From: Pseudomonas sp. RIT409
GTDB taxonomy: Bacteria > Pseudomonadota > Gammaproteobacteria > Pseudomonadales > Pseudomonadaceae
Reading direction: 5' to 3'
Length of the DNA stretch: 64,000 nucleotides
NCBI RefSeq assembly: GCF_003052515.2
Contig: NZ_QARE02000001.1
Location: forward strand, 1-64,000
In this document: piece by piece, positions 19,043 through 28,115 of the stretch
How the letters are laid out: each line of letters starts with the position of its first letter
Position numbering within the stretch: position 1 is the first letter of the stretch
The notes under the pieces: model-generated
Seen by the model: only the letters and a program-made list of their open reading frames with translations
Told to the model about the DNA's origin: nothing
Database searches by the model: none
Made by a program: the position numbers and the translations under genes

Positions 19043-21522
19043 TGCCGGTTTTCTTCTGGACACTCAAAGCGCTGCTCAGTCATTGGCGCCGCCACCCGGT
19101 GCAACTCTTCAGCGTGCTGACCGGCCTGTGGCTGGCCACCAGCCTGCTGACCGGCGTGCAGGCCCTGAACAGCCAGGCCAGGGACAGCTACGCCAAAGCC
19201 AGCCAGTTGATCGGTGGCGAACCACAGAAGATATTGGTGGCCCCCAACGGTGCCAACTTTTCGCAAGAACTGTTCGTCAGCCTGCGTCGTGCAGGCTGGC
19301 CCGTGTCGCCAGCGCTGAGGGGCCGCGTCACCCTGGCGGACCGCCCCGATCAACGCTTGATTCTGCTGGGCATCGAGCCGGTCACCCTGCCGGTCGACAC
19401 GGCATTGGCCGGGCAAACCCTGGACACAGCGCAGCTCGTACAGTTTTTCTCGCCACCCGGTAGCACCTGGATATCCCCGCAGACGCTGCAAGCGCTCGGC
19501 TTGCACGAAGGCGACCAGCCACCGACGGACACTGGGCAGCCCTTGCCGCCCTTGCGCCCACAGCCCGACATGGCGCCTGGCTTGCTGCTGGTGGACATCG
19601 GTTTTGCCCAGCGCATCCTGAATCAACCGGATCAGATCTCGCGCATGATCCTGCCCAAGGCGTTCGCCAACGATGCACCACCCTTGCCCGACGACCTGAA
19701 AGGCGAGCTGGTGATTCGCAAGAGCGGCGAAGACAACGATCTGGGGCGGCTCACCGAAAGCTTTCACCTGAACCTGGATGCGTTGGGGTTTCTGTCCTTC
19801 GTCGTCGGCCTGTTCATCGTCCACGCCGCCATCGGCCTTGCGCTGGAACAGCGACGCGGCCTGTTGCGCAACCTGCGCGCGTGTGGCGTCAGCGCGCGCG
19901 GCTTGATCGCCAGCCTGATCGTCGAACTTGCGGCCCTGGCGCTGCTGGGGGGGATCGCTGGCGTAAGCAGCGGCTACTGGCTGGCGAGCGTGTTATTGCC
20001 GGATGTCGCTGCCAGCCTGCGCGGGTTGTATGGCGCGGAAGTGGCCGGGCATCTCAACCTGAGTGTCGGCTGGTGGCTGAGTGGCCTGGGGGTGGCATTA
20101 GCGGGAGCGTTCCTGGCGGGTGCCAGCAGCCTGTTACGCGCTGCGCGGTTGCCGCTGCTGGCGTTGGCCAATGAGCAAGCCTGGCAAGATACCCATGCGC
20201 GTTGGCTGACACGCCAAGGCTGGATTGCCGGGCTTTGCGCAGTGATTGCCCTGCTGGCGGCGCTGTTCGGCAATAGCCTGGCGATGGGGTTTGTGTTGAT
20301 GGCCAGCCTGCTCCTCAGCGCAGCACTGGGCCTGCCGGTGCTCCTCAATGCCTTGCTCGATGGTTTGCTGGGCCGCAGCCGCTCGGTGCTGGGGCAATGG
20401 TTCCTGGCCGATTGCCGTCAACAGTTACCGGCCCTGAGCCTAGCGCTGATGGCCCTGCTGCTGGCGATGGCGGCGAACATCGGGGCGGGCAGCATGACCT
20501 CCGGATTCCGACAGACCTTCACCCATTGGCTGGAACAACGCCTGAGCGCCGAGCTGTACATCAACCCGCAAAATGCCGCGCAGGCAGCCCCTCTGCAAAA
20601 GTGGCTGAGCGAACAACCCCTGACCTCAGCCGTCCTGCCCAACTGGCAGGTCTCGCTGCAACTGCACGGCTGGCCCGCCGAGCTGTACGGAATCATCGAC
20701 CATCCCCATTATCGCCAGCACTGGCCGCTGCTCGATTCCGCGAGCGACGACCCGTGGGGGCAACTGGCTCAAAAGGACACGCTGATGCTCAGCGAACAAC
20801 TGGCGCGGCGCCTCGACGTCAGCGTCGGCGATCACGTGACCCTGCCCGCCCCGGACGGCGAATGGCGGCTGCGGGTGGTGGGGATCTACGCCGACTACGG
20901 CAACCCCAAGGGGCATTTGCTGGTCAACGCGAACCATCTGCTCGAACACTGGCCAGACCTCACGCCGAACCGCTTCAACCTGCGGATCGACACCCGTGCG
21001 ATTCCCCAATTGCTGCGGGTGCTGCATAACAAGTTCGTCATCGACGACAACCGTATCGTCGACCAGATCCAGCTCAAAGCCTGGTCACAGCAAGTGTTCG
21101 AACGCACCTTTGCCGCCACGGCAGCCCTGAACAGCCTGACCTTGATGGTCGCGGGCATCGCCCTGTTCATCAGCCTGCTCACGCAAAGCCAGAGCCGTCT
21201 CGGGCAGTTGGCCCCGCTCTGGGCACTGGGCGTTACGCGTCGGCAGTTGATGCTGTTGAACCTGGCGCAGACCTGGCTGTTGGCCGTGCTGACCCTGGTG
21301 CTGGCAATACCCTTGGGCCTGCTGTTGGCTTGGTGTCTGGACGCCGTGATCAATGTGCAGGCGTTTGGCTGGCGGCTGCCTTTGCAGGTCTTCCCGCTGC
21401 AGTTGCTGCGCCTGATGCTGTTGGCGATGCTGGCCACCTTGCTGGCGTCGGCCTGGCCGCTGTATCGCCTGTACCGCACCCGCCCGGCCGACCTGCTGAG
21501 GACTTTCGCCAATGAACGCTAA
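19042..21522 (+). CDS. FtsX-family ABC transporter permease
   Basis: This 826-residue inner-membrane protein has two FtsX-type domains. An N-terminal anchor helix (about 15-35) precedes a periplasmic region. Membrane clusters follow at about 250-330 (with the EQRRGLLRNLRACGVSARGL coupling motif) and at about 380-490. A second periplasmic domain comes next, then a C-terminal cluster after residue 690. This ten-helix layout matches the large predicted permeases paired with LolD-like ATPases and AttH-like lipoproteins. It starts inside the ATPase stop codon and overlaps the next gene by 11 bases, so all three genes form one tight operon. Confidence 0.88.
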   Translation: MPVFFWTLKALLSHWRRHPVQLFSVLTGLWLATSLLTGVQALNSQARDSYAKASQLIGGEPQKILVAPNGANFSQELFVSLRRAGWPVSPALRGRVTLADRPDQRLILLGIEPVTLPVDTALAGQTLDTAQLVQFFSPPGSTWISPQTLQALGLHEGDQPPTDTGQPLPPLRPQPDMAPGLLLVDIGFAQRILNQPDQISRMILPKAFANDAPPLPDDLKGELVIRKSGEDNDLGRLTESFHLNLDALGFLSFVVGLFIVHAAIGLALEQRRGLLRNLRACGVSARGLIASLIVELAALALLGGIAGVSSGYWLASVLLPDVAASLRGLYGAEVAGHLNLSVGWWLSGLGVALAGAFLAGASSLLRAARLPLLALANEQAWQDTHARWLTRQGWIAGLCAVIALLAALFGNSLAMGFVLMASLLLSAALGLPVLLNALLDGLLGRSRSVLGQWFLADCRQQLPALSLALMALLLAMAANIGAGSMTSGFRQTFTHWLEQRLSAELYINPQNAAQAAPLQKWLSEQPLTSAVLPNWQVSLQLHGWPAELYGIIDHPHYRQHWPLLDSASDDPWGQLAQKDTLMLSEQLARRLDVSVGDHVTLPAPDGEWRLRVVGIYADYGNPKGHLLVNANHLLEHWPDLTPNRFNLRIDTRAIPQLLRVLHNKFVIDDNRIVDQIQLKAWSQQVFERTFAATAALNSLTLMVAGIALFISLLTQSQSRLGQLAPLWALGVTRRQLMLLNLAQTWLLAVLTLVLAIPLGLLLAWCLDAVINVQAFGWRLPLQVFPLQLLRLMLLAMLATLLASAWPLYRLYRTRPADLLRTFANER

Positions 21523-22600
21523 GGCGCTGGCCCTGCTGCTCGCCACCCTGCTACTGAGCGGTTGCGACGATAAAGCCGATGAGGAAAAAGGCTTCGCAGG
21601 CCTTGCAGACGATGCGTCGAGCTACGCACAGGTCACCCCGGGCACCCCCTTGATGTTTCCCCGGGATCATGGCGCGCACAACGACTTTCGCATCGAGTGG
21701 TGGTACGTCACCGCCAACCTCAAGGACGCCGACGGCCAGTCCTTCGGTGTGCAGTGGACCCTGTTCCGCAATGCTCTGCCCCGCTCCGGCGCCGCTTCAC
21801 AGGACAATCACGGTTGGAACAATCGCAACCTGTGGATGGGCCATGCGGCGGTTACCTCGGCCGATGAGCATTACGCTGCCGAACGGTACGCCCGGGGCGG
21901 CGTTGGCCAGGCCGGTGTCACCCTTGCCCCACTCACCGCGTGGATCGACGACTGGGCTTTGGCCAGCCACGCCAGCGTGGAAAATCCGCTGACGGACATG
22001 CAACTGCAAGCCCGTGGGCCGCAATTCGGTTACACCCTGCGCCTGACGTCCAGCAAGCCCTTGGTGTTGCAGGGCCAGAACGGGTTCAGTCAGAAGTCCG
22101 ACCAGGGGCAGGCCTCGTACTACTACAGCCAGCCGTTCTTCCAAGCCGAAGGCAGCCTCGAGATCGACGGCAAAACATACCGCGTCTCAGGCCCAGCCTG
22201 GCTGGACCGCGAGTGGAGCAGCCAACCGTTAACGGAAAACCAGACAGGCTGGGACTGGTTTTCGCTGCACCTGGCAGGCGGCGCCGACGTGATGCTCTAC
22301 CGCATGCGGCAAAAGGACGGGGAGCCCTACCTGACCGGCACCTGGATCAACGCCGACGGCAGCACCGAGCCGCTCGCCGCTCACGATATCGAACTGGTTG
22401 CACAAGACACGACGCAAGTGGAAGGCCGCGACATGCCGACCCAGTGGTCCGTCAGAATTCCCCGCAAAGGCGTGGACGTGTCGGTCGAGGCCTTGAACCC
22501 CTACGCCTGGATGAACCTGCAAATTCCCTATTGGGAAGGCCCGGTGAAAGTCAGTGGTAGCCAGCAGGGCGAAGGGTATCTGGAAATGACGGGGTATTAG
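21512..22600 (+). CDS. AttH/CrtC-like lipocalin-fold lipoprotein
   Basis: This 362-residue secreted protein has a lipoprotein signal (lipobox LLSGC, Cys18) and an AttH (hydroxyneurosporene synthase-like) fold. The motif DFRIEWWYVTANL near residue 63 and the second-half motif SGPAWLDREWSSQPL are the family hallmarks. AttH-like proteins are two-domain calycins commonly encoded beside MacB/LolD-type transporters; their ligand is unclear. The gene overlaps the permease by 11 bases, which argues for a shared envelope-export role. A hairpin terminator follows at 22634. Confidence 0.88.
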   Translation: MNAKALALLLATLLLSGCDDKADEEKGFAGLADDASSYAQVTPGTPLMFPRDHGAHNDFRIEWWYVTANLKDADGQSFGVQWTLFRNALPRSGAASQDNHGWNNRNLWMGHAAVTSADEHYAAERYARGGVGQAGVTLAPLTAWIDDWALASHASVENPLTDMQLQARGPQFGYTLRLTSSKPLVLQGQNGFSQKSDQGQASYYYSQPFFQAEGSLEIDGKTYRVSGPAWLDREWSSQPLTENQTGWDWFSLHLAGGADVMLYRMRQKDGEPYLTGTWINADGSTEPLAAHDIELVAQDTTQVEGRDMPTQWSVRIPRKGVDVSVEALNPYAWMNLQIPYWEGPVKVSGSQQGEGYLEMTGY

Positions 22601-22633
22601 GCAGAGGGCGTAGGCGTTTGGGGATGAAAAAAG

Positions 22634-22658
22634 AAAAACCGCGCCAGGCGCGGTTTTT
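22634..22658. terminator. Bidirectional rho-independent terminator
   Basis: Arms AAAAACCGCG and CGCGGTTTTT flank a five-base loop. With A and T tracts on both sides it can serve the AttH-like operon (plus) and the DUF3309 gene (minus), which converge here. Confidence 0.9.
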
Positions 22659-22675
22659 CGGGTGACAGCGAACGG

Positions 22676-22834
22676 TCATATCCTGCCGAGCAAGACCAGA
22701 ATCAACAGAATGACCAGGATCGTACCGATGATGCCCGATGGCCCGTAACCCCAGCTACGGGAGTGCGGGAAGACGGGCAAGCCGCCGATCAACAGCAGGA
22801 TCAGGATGATGATCAGAATTGTGCCGATGCCCAT
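22676..22834 (-). CDS. DUF3309 small hydrophobic protein
   Basis: This 52-residue protein starts MGIGTILIIILILLLIGG and contains the central segment VFPHSRSWGYGPSG followed by a second hydrophobic stretch ending LLGRI. This two-helix pattern with an aromatic/Gly/Pro loop is the DUF3309 family, common in Pseudomonas and of unknown function. The ATG at 22834 has an AAGGAA ribosome-binding site. It converges on the AttH-like operon. The gene is small but its composition and family match make it convincing. Confidence 0.85.
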   Translation of the reverse strand: MGIGTILIIILILLLIGGLPVFPHSRSWGYGPSGIIGTILVILLILVLLGRI

Positions 22835-23088
22835 GACGAGTTCCTTCTTGACTATTGATTTTATGGCTAGAAGCGCGGTCGCCTGCCCTTGGGTTCACGT
22901 ACCGTGCCGCTTGAAAAATCGGACTGTCGAGCGAATCAAAAGGTTCGGACTTTAAATTCTCGCCGCGCGGGAACTTCCGCCTGATGCAGCGGTTTGCCTC
23001 GCATATTCAGCGAGCTGATGAAGGCCTTGTCGGCTGACCGCCCTGATTACACTGAGTGCACTTCATCGCAATCGACAAGGCAACGGCT

Positions 23089-23901
23089 ATGCAAAATCGC
23101 ATCATGATCACTGGCGCAGGTTCCGGTCTGGGGCGAGAAATCGCGTTGCGTTGGGCGCGCGAAGGTTGGCGGCTGGCGCTTTCCGATGTCAATGACAGCG
23201 GCCTCCAGGAAACCTTGCGCCTGGTGCGCGAAGCCGGCGCAGACGGCTTCATTCAGCGATGCGATGTGCGTGACTACAGCCAATTGACAGCGTTCGCACA
23301 GGCTTGTGAGAGCAAACTCGGTGGCATCGACATCATCGTCAACAATGCAGGCGTGGCGTCAGGGGGCTTCTTTGGCGAACTGTCGCTGGAAGACTGGGAT
23401 TGGCAGATCGCGATCAACCTGATGGGGGTGGTCAAAGGGTGCAAGGCATTTTTGCCACTGCTGGAGCAAAGCAAGGGCAAGATCATCAACATCGCCTCCA
23501 TGGCCGCGTTGATGCAGGGCCCTGCCATGAGCAACTACAACGTCGCCAAGGCGGGCGTGGTCGCATTGTCGGAAAGCCTGCTGGTGGAACTACGCCAGCA
23601 GGAAATCGGTGTGCATGTGGTGTGCCCGTCGTTTTTCCAGACCAACCTGCTGGATTCCTTCCGCGGCCCCACGCCGACGATGAAGGCCCAAGTGGGCAAA
23701 TTGCTGGAAAGCTCGCCGATTACCGCCAGCGATATAGCGGGGTACATTTTCGAGCGCGTCGCTGCCGGTGAATTCATGATCCTGCCCCATGAGCAGGGTC
23801 GCCTTGCGTGGCAACTCAAACAGCACAACCCCCAAGCCCTCTATGACGAAATGGCGAGCATGGCGGAAAAGATGCGCGCCAAGGCCCGATCCGGCCACTG
23901 A
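23089..23901 (+). CDS. Short-chain dehydrogenase/reductase (SDR)
   Basis: This 270-residue classical SDR is a probable NAD(P)-dependent oxidoreductase. It has the dinucleotide motif TGAGSGLG (8-15), the NNAG motif, the active-site Ser in INIASMAAL and the YxxxK motif in YNVAK. The C-terminal region ([22 protein letters not shown]) resembles SDRs annotated only as 'SDR family oxidoreductase' in Pseudomonas; the substrate cannot be read from sequence. The ATG at 23089 has AAGG eight bases upstream and begins directly with the Rossmann strand. The open frame to 23056 adds an implausible leader. Confidence 0.88.
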   Translation: MQNRIMITGAGSGLGREIALRWAREGWRLALSDVNDSGLQETLRLVREAGADGFIQRCDVRDYSQLTAFAQACESKLGGIDIIVNNAGVASGGFFGELSLEDWDWQIAINLMGVVKGCKAFLPLLEQSKGKIINIASMAALMQGPAMSNYNVAKAGVVALSESLLVELRQQEIGVHVVCPSFFQTNLLDSFRGPTPTMKAQVGKLLESSPITASDIAGYIFERVAAGEFMILPHEQGRLAWQLKQHNPQALYDEMASMAEKMRAKARSGH

Positions 23902-23960
23902 CGGGGAAGTTTCTGATAGGGTGGCCCGCAAATGTCTGCCTGCCCTTGAAGAGAACGTAC

Positions 23961-24293
23961 GTGCTCAATTATCTCTGGTTTTTCCTCGCGGCCCTGTTCG
24001 AAATCGCCGGCTGCTACGGCTTCTGGATGGTGGTGCGGCAAGGCAAAAGCCTGCTCTGGATGGCCCCGGCCCTTGTCAGCCTGACGCTGTTCGCGCTGCT
24101 GCTGACGCGCATCGAAGCGGCGTATGCGGGACGCGCCTATGCGGCTTATGGCGGCATCTACGTGGTCGCCTCCATTGCCTGGCTCGGGGTCATCGAACGG
24201 GCTCGCCCCCTGACCACGGATTGGCTCGGCGTGGCCCTCTGCGTGATCGGCGCAACCGTCATCCTTCTGGGCCCAAAGTGGTCAGGTCACTGA
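23961..24293 (+). CDS. UPF0060 (YnfA-like) membrane protein
   Basis: This 110-residue inner-membrane protein has four hydrophobic helices and the family motifs [25 protein letters not shown] and [11 protein letters not shown]. YnfA/UPF0060 proteins resemble small multidrug-resistance transporters, but their physiological role is uncertain. The GTG at 23961 gives the canonical 110-residue length starting [19 protein letters not shown] at 23946 would add five residues and is less likely. It lies 59 bases after the SDR gene on the same strand. Confidence 0.88.
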   Translation: MLNYLWFFLAALFEIAGCYGFWMVVRQGKSLLWMAPALVSLTLFALLLTRIEAAYAGRAYAAYGGIYVVASIAWLGVIERARPLTTDWLGVALCVIGATVILLGPKWSGH

Positions 24294-24455
24294 GACCCCA
24301 GCCATTCTCGGTGCCTCGAATAGCGTTGTAGGATTCGTCTGTCAGCAACGTTCGTCAGCGAATGAAGGACACGACTGAATTTGTGCCAGCGCATTGATGC
24401 GCGCGCCGCCGACCGGCACCCTTCGCTCTCGGTTACCACCCAGGGAGTAGGAAAG

Positions 24456-24653
24456 ATGCTGGTATTGACAAGGGAAATAGGCGAGTCGTTTTCCATTGGC
24501 GATGACATCACCGTGCGGATTCTGGGCATCACCGGCAACCAGGTGCGCCTGGGGATCACCGCGCCCCTCTCTGTGAAGGTCCATCGCAGCGAAGTGTACC
24601 GGCGCATCAAGGCGTATCTGCGCCAGCGGGCGCAAGAGTCGACGAGCACTTGA
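24456..24653 (+). CDS. CsrA/Rsm-family translational regulator (additional paralogue)
   Basis: CsrA/Rsm proteins bind GGA motifs in mRNA leaders and repress or activate translation. This 65-residue protein has the family N terminus [18 protein letters not shown], the core GNQVRLGI and the RNA-binding segment [10 protein letters not shown] with its conserved Arg. It differs from typical RsmA and RsmE (MLILTRK start) and carries a longer tail, so it is an extra paralogue, perhaps of the RsmI type. The ATG at 24456 is preceded by two GGA triplets (24444 and 24450) in and near the ribosome-binding site, which could allow Rsm autoregulation. That last point is inference. Confidence 0.9.
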   Translation: MLVLTREIGESFSIGDDITVRILGITGNQVRLGITAPLSVKVHRSEVYRRIKAYLRQRAQESTST

Positions 24654-24680
24654 TGCGCCCTCTTGCCCAACAGGCCCTGG

Positions 24681-24911
24681 TCAGTCGTCGAAATACTCTT
24701 TGGGCACGTCGTGCTTGAGCATGAGCTGACACTGCTGGCTGTCCAGATCGAAAAAAATCACCGCTTGCCCCTTGTTCAACGCGTGCCGGACTCGCAAGAC
24801 ACGGGTTTCCAATGGCGTTTCGTCGCCGTTATCAGTGCCATCGCGCGTCACGAAGTCTTCGATCAGGCGAGTCAGCGTGTCAGCTTCGAGTTGGTCGTGG
24901 GGAATCAGCAT
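24681..24911 (-). CDS. YheU/UPF0270 family protein
   Basis: This small cytosolic protein of 76 residues begins MLIPHDQLEADTLTRLIEDF, with FVTRDGTD downstream, and ends in a Leu/Asp-rich tail. That is the conserved pattern and length of UPF0270 (YheU), whose function is unknown. It converges on the CsrA paralogue, with 27 bases between the two stops. The start ATG at 24911 is the only reasonable one. Confidence 0.88.
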   Translation of the reverse strand: MLIPHDQLEADTLTRLIEDFVTRDGTDNGDETPLETRVLRVRHALNKGQAVIFFDLDSQQCQLMLKHDVPKEYFDD

Positions 24912-25066
24912 GGTGGGAGCGGTCGTCCTATGGGCAGACGTGGGATGCTAGCGTGGTGTGAAGAGAGGAGCCACATCCAAGGCCAACTTTTCCCACTTTG
25001 GTCATTGAACGATTCCCGCCCAGGCGGCCCTCCCAGTCAGGGTCGCCTGGGCTGAAGCCCAGCAAC

Positions 25067-26251
25067 CTACCGTTGCCCCACCAAGGTATCCACCGCCGGG
25101 ACCCGCGTATCTGTCTCCATCTGCGCGTCGTGTTCCAGTTGGTGGCTGAAGTTGTCCAGCGAGGCATTGGCCGGTTTGGCGTCGCTGGCAAACACCGGAG
25201 GACTGAGCATGTAGCTGGCGAGCAGTCGGCTCAGCGCCTTCAAGCTGTCGATGTGCGTACGCTCGTAGCCATGGGTGGCGTCGCAACCAAAGGCCAGCAA
25301 CGCGGTGCGAGTATCGTAGCCAGCAGTGATCGCCGAATGGGCATCACTGTAGTAGTAGCGAAACAGATCGCGGCGCACGGGCAGATCCTGCTCCTGCCCA
25401 AGGCGCAGGAGATGCCGAGACAGATGGTAGTCGTAGGGGCCGCCGGAGTCCTGCATCGCCACGCTGACGGCATGTTCGCTGGAATGTTGCCCTGGGGCGA
25501 CCGGCGCGATGTCGATGCCGACGAATTCGCTGACGTCCCAAGGCAGGCTGCCCGCGGCGCCGCTGCCGATTTCCTCGGTAATGGTGAACAGCGGGTGGCA
25601 ATCGATCAGGGGTTCGGTGCCGCTGTCGACGATGGCCTTGAGGGCCGCCAGCAGCGCCGCAACGCCCGCCTTGTCGTCCAGATGGCGGGCGCTGATGTGC
25701 CCGCTCTCGGTGAATTCCGGCAGGGGATCGAAAGCCACGAAGTCACCGATGTTGACCCCCAGCGACTCGCAGTCCGCTCGCGTGGTGCAGTAGGCGTCGA
25801 GGCGTAATTCAATGTGATCCCAGCTGATGGGCAGGGTATCCACCGCCGTATTGAAGGCGTGCCCTGAGGCCATCAAGGGCAGCACGCTGCCACGAATCAC
25901 CCCGCTGTCGGTGAACACGCTGACCCGGCTACCCTCAGCGAAGCGGCTGGACCAGCAGCCTACTGCCGTCAGGCCAAGACGCCCATTGTCTTTCACTTCA
26001 CGCACGCTGGCACCGATGGTGTCCAGGTGAGCCGAGACCGCGCGGTCGGGGCTGTTCTGTTTGCCCTTCAGCGTGGCCCGAATCGTGCCGCGCCGGGTGA
26101 GCTCGAAGGGAATGCCCAATTCTTCCAGGCGCTCGGCAACGTAGCGCACGATGGTGTCGGTGAAGCCCGTGGGGCTCGGAATCGCGAGCATCTCCAGCAG
26201 GACTTTCTGCAGGTAATTCAGATCCGGTTCAGGGATGTTTGCAGTGGTCAT
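25067..26251 (-). CDS. NAGGN-system M42-like aminopeptidase
   Basis: This 394-residue metallopeptidase of the M42/M20-like clan accompanies NAGGN synthesis genes and is usually annotated 'osmoprotectant NAGGN system M42 family peptidase'. It has the metal-binding His in VSAHLDTIG, the bridging Asp in ARHLDDKAGVA, the catalytic Glu pair in FTITEEIGSG and a late His in the ATHGYERTHIDS segment. The exact role in the pathway is not established; turnover of the dipeptide is a reasonable guess. It is the last gene of the operon asnO-like, ngg-like, peptidase. The gap of 112 bases to the synthetase gene is wider than the 3 bases between the first two genes. Confidence 0.88.
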   Translation of the reverse strand: MTTANIPEPDLNYLQKVLLEMLAIPSPTGFTDTIVRYVAERLEELGIPFELTRRGTIRATLKGKQNSPDRAVSAHLDTIGASVREVKDNGRLGLTAVGCWSSRFAEGSRVSVFTDSGVIRGSVLPLMASGHAFNTAVDTLPISWDHIELRLDAYCTTRADCESLGVNIGDFVAFDPLPEFTESGHISARHLDDKAGVAALLAALKAIVDSGTEPLIDCHPLFTITEEIGSGAAGSLPWDVSEFVGIDIAPVAPGQHSSEHAVSVAMQDSGGPYDYHLSRHLLRLGQEQDLPVRRDLFRYYYSDAHSAITAGYDTRTALLAFGCDATHGYERTHIDSLKALSRLLASYMLSPPVFASDAKPANASLDNFSHQLEHDAQMETDTRVPAVDTLVGQR

Positions 26252-26363
26252 GGAAGGCTCCTGTCAAAGCAGCTATAGGCCTCAAGCGTGACGCGGGAAC
26301 GAATCCAACGCGAATCAGGTTTGCCTGGACTCGCCCCGCAAGGCTTGAACGGTGGAGCTGCGT

Positions 26364-28112
26364 TTACCCGTGGACGGGCAGGCTATGGGGAAACAGCAGA
26401 TCGACGAAACGCTCTGCCGTCGGTTGCGGCTCGTGGTTGGCCAGGCCGCAGCGCTCGTTGGCTTCGATGAACACGTACTCCGGCTGGTCGGCGGCCGGAA
26501 CCATCAGGTCCAGGCCGACCACCGGAATATCGAGGGCACGGGCGGCACGGATCGCAGCGTCCTTAAGCACTGGGTGCAACACAGCAGTGACGTCTTCGAG
26601 GCAGCCCCCCGTGTGCAGATTGGCCGTACGGCGAACGGCTAGGCTTTGCCCCGAGGGCAGTACGCTGTCGAAGGTGAAGCCCGCGTCCTCAACGGTGCGG
26701 CGGGTCTCTTCATCCATGGGAATCTTGCTTTCGCCATCGGTGGCAGCGGCCCGCCGACGGCTCTGGGCTTCGATCAACTGGCCCACGGTGTGGCGCCCAT
26801 CGCCGCGGATTTCCGCCGGACGGCGAATGGCCGCTGCCACCACTTCGAAGCCGATGACCACGATGCGCAGGTCCAGCCCTGGGTGGAAACTCTCCAAAAG
26901 GACCCGCGAATCGAACTGGCGCGCCCGCTCGACCGCCGCCTGCACATCCTCGATGGTGCGCAGGTCGACCGCCACACCCTGGCCCTGCTCGCCATCCACG
27001 GGTTTGACCACGACGCGTTCGTGCTCATCGAGAAACGCGAGGTTGTCGTCGCCATTGCCGGCCAACTGCTGCACCGGCAGCCGCAAGCCTGCAGCGGTCA
27101 AGGCCTTGTGGGTCAGCCGCTTGTCCTGGCACAGCGTCATGCTGACCGCGGAGGTCAGGTCGCTCAAAGACTCGCGGCAGCGAATGCGACGGCCGCCGTG
27201 AATCAATGTGAATAGCCCCGCTTCCGCGTCGTCGACCTGGACTTCAATGCCGCGACGGTGAGCTTCTTCGACGATGATTCGCGCGTAAGGATTGAAATCC
27301 GCCTGCGGTCCCGGCCCCAGAAACAGTTTCTCGTTGATGCCGTTTTTGCGCTTGATGGCAAACGTGGGCAGGTTGCGGAAGCCCAGCTTGGCGTAGAGGT
27401 TCTTCGCCTGCTGATTGTCGTGCAGCACAGAGAGGTCGAGATAACCCAGGCCACGGCTTTGGAAATGCTCGATAAGGTGGCGCACCAGCGCCTCCCCTAC
27501 CCCTGGGCGTGTGCACTGCGGGTCCACTGCAAGGCACCACAGGCTGCTGCCGTTTTCCGGGTCATTGAAGGCTTTGTGATGGTTGAGGCCCATGACGCTG
27601 CCGATCACCGCATTGCTGCTTTCGTCTTCGGCGATCCAGTACACCGGGCCGCCCTGATGGCGCGGCGTCAACAGCTGCGGATCGATGGGCAGCATGCCCC
27701 GGGCGATATAGAGGTTATTGATCGCCTCCCAATCGCTTTGGTTTTGCGCGCGGCGGATGCGAAACCCACGAAATACCCGCTGCGCCGGACGATAGTCGCT
27801 GAACCACAGGCGAAGCGTGTCCGATGGATCGAGAAACAACTGCTGCGGCGCCTGCGCCAGCACTTGCTGAGGCGCCGCGACGTACAGTGCGATGTCCCGC
27901 TCGCCGGGCTTTTCATTCAGCAGCTCTTCAGCCAGCGCGGCGGGATCCGGATAGGTGTGCCCGATCAGCAAGCGTCCCCAGCCGCAGTGAAGCGCCAATG
28001 GGGCGTCGTCCGGCGTACTGCCGTCTTCGGCGAAACGCGCCTGCAACCGCTCATAGGACGGCGCCTGTCCACGCAATAGGCGCTGGTTGTAAATCGAAGC
28101 ATTGGCTTTCAT
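26364..28112 (-). CDS. ngg: N-acetylglutaminylglutamine synthetase (GNAT + ATP-grasp)
   Basis: This 582-residue fusion makes the dipeptide N-acetylglutaminylglutamine, precursor of the osmoprotectant NAGGN. The N-terminal half has a GNAT acetyltransferase domain (about 110-270; CoA-loop region with CTRPGVGEALVRHLIEHF and NNLYIARG). The C-terminal half is an ATP-grasp ligase resembling cyanophycin/glutathione-type enzymes (VVKPVDGEQGQGVAVDL, then VFIEANERCGL). This arrangement is diagnostic for the Ngg/NagA2-type protein of the NAGGN pathway. It starts three bases after the stop of the amidotransferase gene, so the two are co-translated. Confidence 0.92.
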   Translation of the reverse strand: MKANASIYNQRLLRGQAPSYERLQARFAEDGSTPDDAPLALHCGWGRLLIGHTYPDPAALAEELLNEKPGERDIALYVAAPQQVLAQAPQQLFLDPSDTLRLWFSDYRPAQRVFRGFRIRRAQNQSDWEAINNLYIARGMLPIDPQLLTPRHQGGPVYWIAEDESSNAVIGSVMGLNHHKAFNDPENGSSLWCLAVDPQCTRPGVGEALVRHLIEHFQSRGLGYLDLSVLHDNQQAKNLYAKLGFRNLPTFAIKRKNGINEKLFLGPGPQADFNPYARIIVEEAHRRGIEVQVDDAEAGLFTLIHGGRRIRCRESLSDLTSAVSMTLCQDKRLTHKALTAAGLRLPVQQLAGNGDDNLAFLDEHERVVVKPVDGEQGQGVAVDLRTIEDVQAAVERARQFDSRVLLESFHPGLDLRIVVIGFEVVAAAIRRPAEIRGDGRHTVGQLIEAQSRRRAAATDGESKIPMDEETRRTVEDAGFTFDSVLPSGQSLAVRRTANLHTGGCLEDVTAVLHPVLKDAAIRAARALDIPVVGLDLMVPAADQPEYVFIEANERCGLANHEPQPTAERFVDLLFPHSLPVHG

Positions 28113-28115
28113 CGG

